22,887 bases of DNA from Methanosarcinales archaeon ex4572_44 (GCA_002254825.2 NJEL02000008.1:1-22887); one strand, 5' to 3'; positions 7,958-16,953 are shown, counted from the stretch's first letter. Notes: generated by a model not told the origin, from the letters alone. Program-made: numbers and translations.

Positions 7958-8386
7958 ATGGTTAGTCTGCAGATCTCGAAGGACTCTTCTGCAAGGGAAT
8001 TGGAGCCCGTCGCAATGGCGGTTTACAGCTTGATAGGTCTTCCTGTTGCCGTGCGCAGCCTCAACAAAAAAGGTGTTCATGTGATAAATGGGAAGGTTGT
8101 GGATTACGAGTTCACAGGACCTGTTCTTGAGGAGGTGCTGTCGTCTGGGTGTGATGTGAAGACTGTTCCGACGAGTGGTCTCTATAAAGGTGTGCCTGTC
8201 TCTGCTGTCCCTCTATTTGACTATACTGGTGAGCTTGTTGGTGCTATCGGTGTTGTGGCTGATATGATCATTACTGAGCTTGGGGAGGAGTTCAATCTGT
8301 TAGATCTGTTCAAGGGACATCCTGACATCGTCCACCATGTTAAAGAGTGCCTCAAAAAGATCTTGAATGATCGAGCTTCTTTGTGA
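7958..8386 (+). CDS. DUF2111 family protein
   Basis: About 142 residues from ATG 7958. It matches DUF2111, a family known mainly from methanogens and relatives: ARELEPVAMAVYSLIGLPVAVRS near the N-terminus, then TGPVLEEVLSSG, VPTSGLYKGVPVSAVPLF and ELVGAIGVVADM. The C-terminus ends with a short helical segment. No catalytic residues are known. A TTG at 7940 with GAGAGGA upstream is an alternative start; ATG 7958 has GTGAT 9 nt upstream. It leads the operon that continues with GH57 genes. Its coding strand is the most T+G-rich of the unit. Confidence 0.87.
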   Translation: MVSLQISKDSSARELEPVAMAVYSLIGLPVAVRSLNKKGVHVINGKVVDYEFTGPVLEEVLSSGCDVKTVPTSGLYKGVPVSAVPLFDYTGELVGAIGVVADMIITELGEEFNLLDLFKGHPDIVHHVKECLKKILNDRASL

Positions 8387-8479
8387 GAGATTTTTGATGA
8401 TCCTAACATATTCTGGAAGTTTTGGCACGGCGTTTTTTCTTCCTCTCGTTTGTGGATTGACGGCTCTGTATAAGGGATT

Positions 8480-9526
8480 ATGAGGTCTGTCTGTCTCTGT
8501 TTTCAGGTGCATCAGCCGTTCAGGCTTCGATGGTTCTGGCCCCATGAAGGATACGAGAGTGATTCTGCTTCACTTGATCTCTACTTTGATCAGAGCTTCA
8601 ACCACTCAGTCTTTGAGGAGATTTCTGAGTTATATATCCGTTCAAACAGGATGATTCATGATACTGGGATTGCATGCACCTTCAATCTTTCAGGCACTCT
8701 CTTTGACCAGTCCATGTGGAATCCAGAACTGATAAGATCTTTCAAGAAACTTAGAGGTGTTGTCGAGTTTGCATCATCGCCCTACTACAATTCACTCTCC
8801 CCGCTCTTCGAAGAGAAGGGTGAATTTTTACGCCAGGTGAGGATGCACAGGGATGCTCTCTCTGATCTAATCGGTGTTAGGAGCACCACTTTCATCAACA
8901 CCGAACTTATACACAATAGTATAGTTGCACGACTTGTGTCAGAGCTTGGCTTCTCAGCTGTTGTCTCAGAGGGTGTTTTTGGGCTTGGAGATCATTGCTC
9001 TGCATTTGATGATGGCGTCCTCCCAGTACTCTTCCGCCATCCAGTGCTCTCTTGCGATCTTGAGTTCCGCTCGCATGACACATTGTGGTGTGAGTACCCG
9101 CTAACTGCTTCCAAGTTTGCCGAGTGGATCGCACAGATGGAGGGGAATGTTCTGACGCTGTACCTCGATTATGGAAGTGTTTCACACGAATTCCTTGAAG
9201 ATCTGCTGCACGAGCTTGGTTTACGTGGTATTGAGCTATTGACTGTGAGTGAAGCCGTCTCGAGGTTTGATTCTGTTTTTTATGATGGTGCTCTCCACCT
9301 TTCGAGACTGAACCTCAAACACTGCCTTTCAAACCATATGCAACATCTCTACCTTCACGAGCTTGGACGGCTCTCTCAAATAATGGGTGCAGGTGGTGAT
9401 GAGATCTTCGGCTACCTCCAGCAGGCAGACATATTTTTCGAGATGGGTGAGGAGAAGCCATATCCATTCGATTATGCGGTCAACACTTTCTCGATCCTTT
9501 CAGATTATGCACGGAGGAGGGTGTAG
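8480..9526 (+). CDS. GH57-like protein, degenerate paralogue
   Basis: 348 residues, clearly paralogous to the next gene: both start MRSVC then FQVHQP, then RLRWFWP. GH57 motifs seen: HQP at 11-13 (motif 1), SGTLFDQ at 71-77 (motif 2), INTELIHNS with candidate nucleophile E142 (motif 3), and LYLDYGSVSHEF with D230 in place of the motif-4 acid. The residues after D230 (ETFGEHQW in the paralogue) are replaced, and the motif-5 segment (SDHYYYMCTKW) is replaced by QQADIFFEMGEE. It is about 50 residues shorter. It may be catalytically altered or a non-catalytic partner. ATG 8480 has only a weak upstream GGGAT. Its stop is 4 nt before the paralogue. Confidence 0.85.
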   Translation: MRSVCLCFQVHQPFRLRWFWPHEGYESDSASLDLYFDQSFNHSVFEEISELYIRSNRMIHDTGIACTFNLSGTLFDQSMWNPELIRSFKKLRGVVEFASSPYYNSLSPLFEEKGEFLRQVRMHRDALSDLIGVRSTTFINTELIHNSIVARLVSELGFSAVVSEGVFGLGDHCSAFDDGVLPVLFRHPVLSCDLEFRSHDTLWCEYPLTASKFAEWIAQMEGNVLTLYLDYGSVSHEFLEDLLHELGLRGIELLTVSEAVSRFDSVFYDGALHLSRLNLKHCLSNHMQHLYLHELGRLSQIMGAGGDEIFGYLQQADIFFEMGEEKPYPFDYAVNTFSILSDYARRRV

Positions 9527-9530
9527 CTTT

Positions 9531-10727
9531 TTGCGCTCTGTCTGCTTCTATTTCCAGGTTCATCAACCGCACAGGCTCAGGTGGTTCTGGCCAGATGATC
9601 GCGTGGGCATTGATCGATATTTCGATTCTCACATCAACGAAAAGACATTTCGCAAAGTTGCGTCCAAGTGCTACAGGCCCACCAACCGATTGATCCTGGA
9701 GTTGATCGATGAACACAGGGACAAGTTCAGAGTGAGCTATTCGATCACAGGCACCTTCATCGACCAGTGCCGAGACTGGGATCGTGACCTTCTCGAGACT
9801 TTTTCCCAGATGGCAGACTCTGGTTCTGTGGAGTTCATCGATGAGACCTATCACCATTCCCTTGCAAGCCTCTTTCCGTCAAAGGATGAATTTGTGGAAC
9901 AGATACATGAACACAACGCCGTCATGAGAGATGAGCTACACTACAAACCAAAGGTTTTCAGGAACACAGAGCTCCTGTACAACAACTCGATCGCATCAAC
10001 CATAGCAGATCTCGGATACAAAGCGATCCTTGCTGAGGGGATCGAGCACGTGCTCGGCGCCCGCTCGGCAAATTACGTCTACACTGCAAAAGGGAGCAAT
10101 CTCCCTATACTCCTTCGAAACTACAGGTTGAGCGATGATATCGCATATCGTTTCTCTTCACAGTGGTGGAGCGGTTATCCTCTCACCGCAGATAAATGGG
10201 CTCACTGGGCAAAATCGGCAGAGGGTGATGTGGTCAACATATTCATGGATTATGAGACCTTTGGAGAGCACCAGTGGGAGAGTACTGGGATATTTGAGTT
10301 CTTGAGACACCTTCCAGGCGAGGTTCTCTCAAGCGGACTGGAATTCAAGACGCCGTCTGAAGTGGTTGCAAAGTACCAGCCTGTGGGTGAGATCGATGTT
10401 TTTGATCTTTCCACCATCTCATGGGCAGATATGGAGCGGGATACCAGTGCATGGCTTGGAAACTATATGCAGCAGAGGTGTTTTGAAGAGATAAAGCTGC
10501 TTGAACCTTATGTGAAAGAGACCGGGGACGCGGAGCTTCTCAGGATCTGGCGCTGCCTCCAGACATCTGATCACTACTACTATATGTGCACCAAATGGCT
10601 TGCAGATGGAGACGTTCACTCATATTTCAGTATCCATAGCTCTCCCTTCGACGCTGCGGTCAACTTCATGGCGGTGGTGGTGGATTTCAAGCTCATGGTA
10701 TTCAAAAGATTGAAAGAGGTGAAGTAG
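9531..10727 (+). CDS. GH57 alpha-amylase-type glycoside hydrolase
   Basis: 398 residues with intact GH57 features: HQPHRL (11-16), TGTFIDQ (73-79), RNTELLYNNS with nucleophile E147, FMDYETFGEHQW with acid D240, and SDHYYYMCTKW as motif 5. The family hydrolyses or rearranges alpha-1,4-glucans with retention; Methanocaldococcus carries a similar GH57 gene beside a GH15 glucoamylase, the same pairing as here. TTG 9531 is chosen because GGAGGAGG lies about 10 nt upstream and the protein then begins like its paralogue; an in-frame ATG 48 codons earlier lies inside the previous gene. Cytoplasmic, with no signal peptide, so an internal glycogen-like polymer is the likely substrate. Confidence 0.93.
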   Translation: MRSVCFYFQVHQPHRLRWFWPDDRVGIDRYFDSHINEKTFRKVASKCYRPTNRLILELIDEHRDKFRVSYSITGTFIDQCRDWDRDLLETFSQMADSGSVEFIDETYHHSLASLFPSKDEFVEQIHEHNAVMRDELHYKPKVFRNTELLYNNSIASTIADLGYKAILAEGIEHVLGARSANYVYTAKGSNLPILLRNYRLSDDIAYRFSSQWWSGYPLTADKWAHWAKSAEGDVVNIFMDYETFGEHQWESTGIFEFLRHLPGEVLSSGLEFKTPSEVVAKYQPVGEIDVFDLSTISWADMERDTSAWLGNYMQQRCFEEIKLLEPYVKETGDAELLRIWRCLQTSDHYYYMCTKWLADGDVHSYFSIHSSPFDAAVNFMAVVVDFKLMVFKRLKEVK

Positions 10728-10731
10728 GATT

Positions 10732-11544
10732 ATGCCGAGGGACGCATGCATCTTCTATGTTGGCGGTGAAAAAACACTGCTCGGATGGTTCAAGGTAATA
10801 TTGGTCGATAGGCCAGGATCACTTGCACAGATACCTGTTGTCTTTGCAGATAACGGTGTTGATCAGTTGTTCGGCTATTTCAGCCTTATTCAGCGTGGTG
10901 TTAAGGGCAAGTACGTAACCTTTGCAGAGCTTCCAGGAGTCGATGTTGAGAAGCTGGTAGCGGATCTCCAGAGCCTTGATGAGGTTCTTGATGTGGACTA
11001 CTGTATTACAGAGAAAATTCTCATACAAACAGCCGAATTTCCACTCGAAATCTTCAAGTCAAGGGCTATAATTTTGAAAAACACAACTTTCATCGATATA
11101 ATAGAAGAAATAGAAGAAGCAATCCCGAATGCCAATGCGCTGATATTTCACTGCGGTTTGAAGGGCGGAATGGATGATGCACGCTACTTCAAGGAGGTTG
11201 CAGGGATAAAGAAAAACGATTTCATCACACTTTTGAGGGGAGTACTCTTCTCTGCCGGCTGGGGAATCGTGGACATAAGCTTTGATTTTGAATCTTGCAG
11301 TGGAAGTATCTATGTGAAAAATTCTTTTCTCGCGGAGACCACCCGTTTGAATGAGGGGCAGAGCCAATGCGGATACCTGAGCGGTTACTTTGCAGGGTTC
11401 TTCACAGAGATACTCGAAAAGGACATGGAAGTACACGAAGAAAAATGCAGGAGTGGGAGGGAAAAGATCTGTGAATTCGCAATCCTGCCCACGCCAGAGG
11501 ACGATTCAGAATCAAAGGGTAAGGTGACAGGTCATTGGCGATAA
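10732..11544 (+). CDS. ACT-like plus V4R domain protein (putative small-molecule sensor)
   Basis: 270 residues. The N-terminal about 15-90 looks like an ACT fold (FKVILVDRPGSLAQIPVVFADNG). The C-terminal about 120-252 matches a V4R domain: VLFSAGWGIVDISFDFESC, then QCGYLSGYFAGFFTEIL and the terminal HEEKCRSGREKICEFAI with two cysteines. V4R domains bind small hydrophobic ligands or signals in other proteins; no DNA-binding or catalytic part is visible. ATG 10732 has GAGGTGA 9 nt upstream. It ends 10 nt inside the GH15 gene, so the two are translationally linked. A role in sensing or regulating alpha-glucan use is inference from position. Confidence 0.78.
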   Translation: MPRDACIFYVGGEKTLLGWFKVILVDRPGSLAQIPVVFADNGVDQLFGYFSLIQRGVKGKYVTFAELPGVDVEKLVADLQSLDEVLDVDYCITEKILIQTAEFPLEIFKSRAIILKNTTFIDIIEEIEEAIPNANALIFHCGLKGGMDDARYFKEVAGIKKNDFITLLRGVLFSAGWGIVDISFDFESCSGSIYVKNSFLAETTRLNEGQSQCGYLSGYFAGFFTEILEKDMEVHEEKCRSGREKICEFAILPTPEDDSESKGKVTGHWR

Positions 11545-12896
11545 AACAGCCAAACTCGATCATTGGAAACTCACAACTCCTTGCAACACTCGGCATGAAG
11601 GGCGAGATATTCAACATCTACTATCCAAGAAGAGACCATGCCCAGCACGTAGCAGATGCACTCCTTGCCATAAACACATATGGAAACTATCACTGGCTGA
11701 ACACGATCGATTGGCAGTCAAAACAGTACCACCCATGTGGTAATGGGATACTTAAGACAGACCTCTCACACTTCAGCGGGATCGCCGTCTCAATAACAGA
11801 TACTATACCACCCAGATACCCAGTGTTCATGCGATGCTTTGAGATAGATAACAACGAGATTGAAGGCTCTTTCTACACATACTTTGATTTTGAAGTTGGT
11901 GGGATGAGGGAGAAGAATGCAGGATTCTACGACGAAGAGAATGACATCCTCGTTCAGTACTGGCAGAACAACTACGTGGGAGTTGTCACAACACCACCAT
12001 TTGATGAATGGCAACTCGGAAAAACTCTCGATACCGCATGGTGGACGAGCGCAAAATGGGGAATCGAGCGCGGTGAACTCCAGAAGAACAAAGAAGAGAT
12101 CGGAAACATGAACATGGCAGCACGCTTTCCACTTGAAACGAAGGAGATAATAGAGTATATCATCTTTGCAGAAACCAGAGAAGAACTCTACAACCTGAAA
12201 ACCAAAATAACAAGCATTTCACCAGGACAACTCATCACTGAGACGTGTGACGCGTGGAACAAATGGATCGCACGCGGAAAGAACATAAACATGCCAGATG
12301 CATTCACAGAGTACTACCACCAAAGCCTCCACGTCTTAAGACTGCTCTTCGATGAGAGGCTTGGCTCGATGATAGCTGCACCAGAGTTCGACCATCAATA
12401 CGAAAAATGCGGAGGCTACGGGTTCTGCTGGAATCGGGACACGGTCGAAGCGGTCTATGCACTCCAGACCGCCGGGTACCCAGAGTACCTCCCACGTTTC
12501 ATCGGATGGTGCAAAAAGACACAACTACGGGACGGCTCGTGGTTCCAGCGATACTGGCTCGACGGAACCCTAGCACCCTCATGGGGAAACTTCGATTACT
12601 CAACCCAGATAGACGAGACCGCCTCCACAATCTATGCAATGGCAAGCGGCAATACCCTTCCCTGCGATGCGAGAGAAGACTACATCGATGAGTATTGGGA
12701 GACGATCAAGCGCGGCGCAGAGTATCTGATGAGGCGAACAGGAGAAGGACTCCATAGCCCATGCCTCGACCTCTGGGAGACGTACTATGGATGCTTCACC
12801 TACACAAACGCACACAAACGCAGCCATCTCTGCAGCGCTCGAGGCAGCATCGACACTCGCAGAAGACCAGTCAAAAAGCACCTCTCTTCGATATAG
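11535..12896 (+). CDS. GH15 glucoamylase, N-terminal part (frameshifted)
   Basis: Glucan 1,4-alpha-glucosidase-type protein that would release glucose from alpha-glucan ends. TTG 11535 has AGGTGA (11522-11527) 7 nt upstream and overlaps the preceding gene by 10 nt. Residues 1-426 read as normal GH15: an N-terminal beta-sandwich-like domain (about 1-250), then the (alpha/alpha)6 barrel with YGFCWNRDTVEAVYAL and the general-acid E415 in LDLWETYYG. After TYTNA (426) the frame is lost because a 10-bp unit is duplicated at 12802-12821; residues 427-453 are out-of-frame. The base glutamate is in the downstream fragment, so this piece alone cannot be active. Without one repeat copy the protein would be 632 residues. 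Confidence 0.88.
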   Translation: MAIKQPNSIIGNSQLLATLGMKGEIFNIYYPRRDHAQHVADALLAINTYGNYHWLNTIDWQSKQYHPCGNGILKTDLSHFSGIAVSITDTIPPRYPVFMRCFEIDNNEIEGSFYTYFDFEVGGMREKNAGFYDEENDILVQYWQNNYVGVVTTPPFDEWQLGKTLDTAWWTSAKWGIERGELQKNKEEIGNMNMAARFPLETKEIIEYIIFAETREELYNLKTKITSISPGQLITETCDAWNKWIARGKNINMPDAFTEYYHQSLHVLRLLFDERLGSMIAAPEFDHQYEKCGGYGFCWNRDTVEAVYALQTAGYPEYLPRFIGWCKKTQLRDGSWFQRYWLDGTLAPSWGNFDYSTQIDETASTIYAMASGNTLPCDAREDYIDEYWETIKRGAEYLMRRTGEGLHSPCLDLWETYYGCFTYTNAHKRSHLCSARGSIDTRRRPVKKHLSSI

Positions 12897-13443
12897 ATCA
12901 CGTGCAAAATGGATAAAAGAATCCATGATCGAGAGGCTCTGGATGCCTGATGCGGCATGCTTTGCCAAAGGCATAATAGACGGAGAGATCTATCCGATAA
13001 TCGATGCAAGCGTGATTGGAGTTGTAACACCATTCAGGGTGCTCGACCCAACAGTAGAAGATGAGCGTGAGAAGATAATCATGATGCTCAACACAATTGA
13101 GGATCGGCTCAACTACTGGGTAGATGGCACGAGAGGGATAAGACGATACGAGAATGATGAGTATATGAGTGGAAACCCCTGGGTTGTAACAACCCTCTGG
13201 CTGATGAGAGCAGAACTCGACCTTGCCGAATACTTCAAAGGACAAGACGATGAAACATACAGAACATGGGTAAAAAAGACAGATACCCATATGGATTTTG
13301 TGACCAGTGGTGCCACAAGCACGAAACTATTACCCGAACAGGTCGACAAGTACACTGGTAATCCAGCGTGGGCAATACCACTCGGGTGGAGCTCTGCGCT
13401 CTTCATCGAGGTTGTGCACCAGCTAAATAGAATCTTAAAATAA
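12787..13443 (+). CDS. GH15 glucoamylase, C-terminal part (frameshifted)
   Basis: Downstream half of the broken glucoamylase. True homology starts at NAAISAALEAAS (from 12823); the 12 codons before, starting at ATG 12787, are the shifted reading of the upstream half. It carries SGNPWVVTTLWLMRAEL and LLPEQVDKYTGNPAWAIPLGWSSAL, where E184 (E598 in the repaired protein) is the expected GH15 catalytic base. The acid-base spacing of about 183 residues suits the family. The ATG is not preceded by an SD, so this piece is probably not made alone. Codon use matches the upstream half, arguing for a recent break. Confidence 0.87.
   Translation: MDASPTQTHTNAAISAALEAASTLAEDQSKSTSLRYRSRAKWIKESMIERLWMPDAACFAKGIIDGEIYPIIDASVIGVVTPFRVLDPTVEDEREKIIMMLNTIEDRLNYWVDGTRGIRRYENDEYMSGNPWVVTTLWLMRAELDLAEYFKGQDDETYRTWVKKTDTHMDFVTSGATSTKLLPEQVDKYTGNPAWAIPLGWSSALFIEVVHQLNRILK
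12802..12822 (+). repeat. 10-bp tandem duplication causing the GH15 frameshift
   Basis: ACACAAACGC occurs twice in direct succession (12802-12811, 12812-12821), followed by one further matching base. Removing one copy restores FTYTNAAISAALEAA without any other change. Confidence 0.95.
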
Positions 13444-13512
13444 AAAATGAATTATGAGTAGGATGATGGAAAAATAGATGAACGATAACCTGTATAGGGT
13501 GTGATGAAGAAA

Positions 13513-14133
13513 ATGCAAATCAGATTATTCTCATGGATAAAGAAACTATTTAAGAAGGACAGAATGGCGAAGATCGGCATATACGGACCGCCGAACGCAG
13601 GAAAAACAACACTCGCAAACCGAGTAGTGCGTGACTGGACAGGAGATGCAGTGGGGCCAGTATCACACATACCACACGAGACACGCAGAGCACGCAGGCG
13701 AGAAGGCATCACGATAGAGGCAAACGGCACAACCGTATCCCTCGACATAGTCGACACGCCAGGGCTTGCAACCAAGATAGACTTCCACGATTTCATGGCA
13801 TTCGGGATGAAAGAAGAAGAAGCCAAACGACGCGCAAAAGAAGCGACAGAAGGAGTGATAGAAGCAGTGAAATGGCTCGAAGATCTAGACGGCGTAATCC
13901 TTGTCATGGATGCAACAGAAGACCCATTCACACAGGTGAACGTCACAGTCATAGGCAACATGGAAGCAAGACACCTGCCACTGATAATCGCAGCAAACAA
14001 GATAGACATACCCGAAGCATCACCAACACGCATCAGAAGCGCTTTCCCACAGCACACACTCGTCCCAATATCAGCACTCGAAGGACAGAACATAGAAACA
14101 CTTTACGACGAGATAGCAAACCGATTCGGGTGA
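13513..14133 (+). CDS. oapA: Era-like GTPase OapA
   Basis: About 206 residues. TRAFAC-type GTPase with G1 GPPNAGKTT, G3 DTPG, G4 NKID and G5 SAL (positions 25-33, 81-84, 162-165 and 187-189 from ATG 13513). The family is conserved in archaea and known in Haloferax as origin-associated protein A, encoded with OapB and OapC. The start is ambiguous: GTG 13501, ATG 13504 or ATG 13513; I favour 13513 because GGTGTGAT (13499-13506) would be its SD. A basic N-terminal patch (WIKKLFKKDR) precedes the G domain. The stop is 7 nt before oapB. The coding strand is already strongly A+C-rich at its start, suggesting it is an internal gene of the DUF2111 operon. Confidence 0.9.
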   Translation: MQIRLFSWIKKLFKKDRMAKIGIYGPPNAGKTTLANRVVRDWTGDAVGPVSHIPHETRRARRREGITIEANGTTVSLDIVDTPGLATKIDFHDFMAFGMKEEEAKRRAKEATEGVIEAVKWLEDLDGVILVMDATEDPFTQVNVTVIGNMEARHLPLIIAANKIDIPEASPTRIRSAFPQHTLVPISALEGQNIETLYDEIANRFG

Positions 14134-14140
14134 ATGGAAG

Positions 14141-14533
14141 ATGACACGAAAGAAGAACCAAACCACAACAAGCGTCCAAGGCATACAACTCGACTTCATA
14201 TCAGAAGACCGACTTGCAGAGATGACAGCAATGGAAAAGATACGCCTCATACTCGACGAAGTACGATCAAGCAAGATACTGGTACTGGAACGCGGACTGA
14301 CACCTGAAGAAGAGGCAAAACTGATAGAACTCACAATGATCGAGATAACACCAGACGGATTCAGTGGAATAGAGATAGAAAGCTACCCCACAAAACAAAA
14401 CACAAGCATATTCGGAAAAATTTTTGGAAAAAACACAACAAGAACGCGGTTAACAGTTATCGGACCAGCAGACAAATTAAAAACAGTCAAAAAAGATAGA
14501 GATATGATCACAGCCATCGTAACAAAACAATAA
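14141..14533 (+). CDS. oapB: DUF2073 / OapB-family protein
   Basis: 130 residues matching the DUF2073 (OapB/ArvB) family: IQLDFISEDRLAEM, EKIRLILDEVRSSKILVLE, GLTPEEEAKLIELTM, DGFSGIEIESYP and TVIGPADKLKTVKKD. No known catalytic motif and no established biochemical activity. ATG 14141 has GGGTGA (14128-14133), overlapping the oapA stop, 7 nt upstream, so coupled translation is likely. Consistent linkage to the GTPase and the zinc-ribbon protein suggests the three act together. Confidence 0.9.
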   Translation: MTRKKNQTTTSVQGIQLDFISEDRLAEMTAMEKIRLILDEVRSSKILVLERGLTPEEEAKLIELTMIEITPDGFSGIEIESYPTKQNTSIFGKIFGKNTTRTRLTVIGPADKLKTVKKDRDMITAIVTKQ

Positions 14534-14547
14534 AAGACGATACGACC

Positions 14548-14922
14548 ATGCCACACAGATGCATCAAATGTCACACCACATACGAAGAAGGTACCGCCGA
14601 GATACTGAACGGCTGCCCAAAATGCGGAAACAACAAATTCGAGTACATCAAAGAAGAAAAAGATGAACCCAACATAGGTAAAATAATAGAAGAAACACAC
14701 GTCACACAACAAAACAGAAAAATGACCCCAGATAGCGTAGAATCAGTACGAATAGTCACACCAGGCGAATACGAACTGAACCTCGACTCACTCCTAAAAA
14801 AAGAAGACATAATACTCGGGATAAGAGACGGAGACAGATACATAGTACCACTCACAACAGTCTTCGAAACACACTCAAAAGACAAAGATAAAAAAGAGAA
14901 AAAAAGAGAGACAAAACAATGA
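14548..14922 (+). CDS. oapC: Zinc-ribbon protein OapC family (DUF2072-like)
   Basis: 124 residues. The N-terminal zinc ribbon has C5-x2-C8 and C23-x2-C26 (PHRCIKCHTTYEEG and NGCPKCGNN). A linker of low conservation follows, then a conserved C-terminal block ESVRIVTPGEYELNLDSLL and a Lys/Glu-rich tail. This layout, conserved ends with a variable middle, is what is described for haloarchaeal OapC. No clear SD precedes ATG 14548, 14 nt after oapB. Last coding gene before the rRNA operon, with the lowest T+G of the unit on the coding strand. Confidence 0.87.
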   Translation: MPHRCIKCHTTYEEGTAEILNGCPKCGNNKFEYIKEEKDEPNIGKIIEETHVTQQNRKMTPDSVESVRIVTPGEYELNLDSLLKKEDIILGIRDGDRYIVPLTTVFETHSKDKDKKEKKRETKQ

Positions 14923-14969
14923 AAGTTCCACACAACCTTCTGCATCACAACCATCGATTGACCGAAGTG

Positions 14970-14978
14970 CTTATATAG
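14970..14978 (+). promoter_or_regulatory. rRNA operon promoter (TATA plus BRE)
   Basis: CTTATATAG, preceded by ACCGAAGTG as a candidate TFB-recognition element. It predicts a start near 14997-15000, about 215 nt upstream of 16S. It is the strongest TATA match in the region between oapC and 16S. Confidence 0.8.
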
Positions 14979-15001
14979 GATCTGGTGTATAGACATTAAT
15001 T

Positions 15002-15141
15002 CCCGAATGTGTTCGGGTGTTTTTACCATGGTAATGTAAGAATCGGCTTGGATTTTGCTGGTTTCTGCCAGCATGTGATGGGCTGTATTTGTACTATGGT
15101 ATAATTGTCTTGGTGGAGACTGAAAACAGTAGTTTCAGTCT
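15002..15141 (+). other. Structured leader of the rRNA transcript
   Basis: Three perfect hairpins can be read: CCCGAA-TGTG-TTCGGG (15002-15017) followed by TGTTTTT; TGCTGG-TTTCTG-CCAGCA (15056-15073); and AGACTGAAA-ACAGTAG-TTTCAGTCT (15117-15141). The first lies at the predicted 5' end of the transcript and is followed by a U run. A second weak TATA-like element (GGTATAATT, about 15097-15105) lies between the last two. Roles in processing or antitermination are possible but not shown. Confidence 0.6.
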
Positions 15142-15146
15142 GACGT

Positions 15147-15173
15147 TTGTTGTGGTAGTCTCCCTATTCCGAT
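15147..15173 (+). other. 16S processing stem, upstream arm
   Basis: Pairs with 16701-16726: TTGTTGTGGTAGTCTC with GAGACTGCCACAACAA (one G-U) and TATTCCGAT with ATCGGAATA, separated by a small CC/T internal loop. It encloses 16S, as expected for the archaeal pre-16S helix cut by the splicing endonuclease. Confidence 0.85.
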
Positions 15174-15213
15174 CAACATAAGATCGAATATAAGTGTGCA
15201 ATTTCCTAATACA

Positions 15214-16689
<1,476 letters not shown>

Positions 16690-16700
16690 AACGTAATCGA

Positions 16701-16726
16701 ATCGGAATATGAGACTGCCACAACAA
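16701..16726 (+). other. 16S processing stem, downstream arm
   Basis: Complementary to 15147-15173 (see that entry). It begins 11 nt after the 16S 3' end and precedes tRNA-Ala. Confidence 0.85.
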
Positions 16727-16775
16727 TTATTCACCATGCAAAGTGGTTTCGCGTGGGCCGCGAGTCCGCGTAGAT

Positions 16776-16880
16776 GGGCTCGTAGATCAGCTGGAAGATC
16801 GCTGCCTTTGCAACTGAGGAGATAGAAAGTCCCCGAAGCAAAACAGGCAGAGGCCCTGGGTTCGAGTCCCAGCGGGTCCA
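16776..16880 (+). tRNA. tRNA-Ala (anticodon UGC) with intron, in the 16S-23S spacer
   Basis: Acceptor GGGCTCG (16776-16782) pairs with CGGGTCC (16873-16879), including two G-U pairs; discriminator A16880; CCA is not encoded. The D stem is GATC/GATC and the T arm CTGGG-TTCGAGT-CCCAG. Anticodon stem CTGCC (16802-16806) pairs with GGCAG (16846-16850). The loop is interrupted after position 37: exon 1 ends TTTGCA (16812) and A16845 is position 38. A tRNA-Ala(UGC) between 16S and 23S is the usual euryarchaeal arrangement. Confidence 0.95.
16813..16844 (+). other. Intron of tRNA-Ala at position 37/38
   Basis: 32 nt, from ACTGAGG to GCAAAAC. The anticodon-loop bases TTTGC (16807-16811) can pair with GCAAA (16838-16842) near the intron's 3' end. 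This leaves short bulges around both cut sites, as in the bulge-helix-bulge structures recognised by archaeal splicing endonuclease. The second flanking helix inside the intron is weak by eye. Confidence 0.85.
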
Positions 16881-16953
16881 GTGCCGATGCACCTACCTGC
16901 CGTATGGTTGGTAGGGAAGGGTTGAAAACCTAAGTCCAAGCTTGGGTTTTATG
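16881..16953 (+). other. Spacer between tRNA-Ala and the 23S processing stem
   Basis: Non-coding. Contains a hairpin CCTACC/GGTAGG (about 16891-16914), GGTT-GAAA-ACC (about 16919-16930) and the palindrome CCAAGCTTGG (16936-16945). No gene recognised. Confidence 0.6.

Noticed and set aside
9387..9530. Longer N-terminus of the second GH57 protein starting at 9387.
   Set aside because: It would overlap the previous gene by 140 bp in another frame; TTG 9531 has a strong SD and matches the paralogue's N-terminus.
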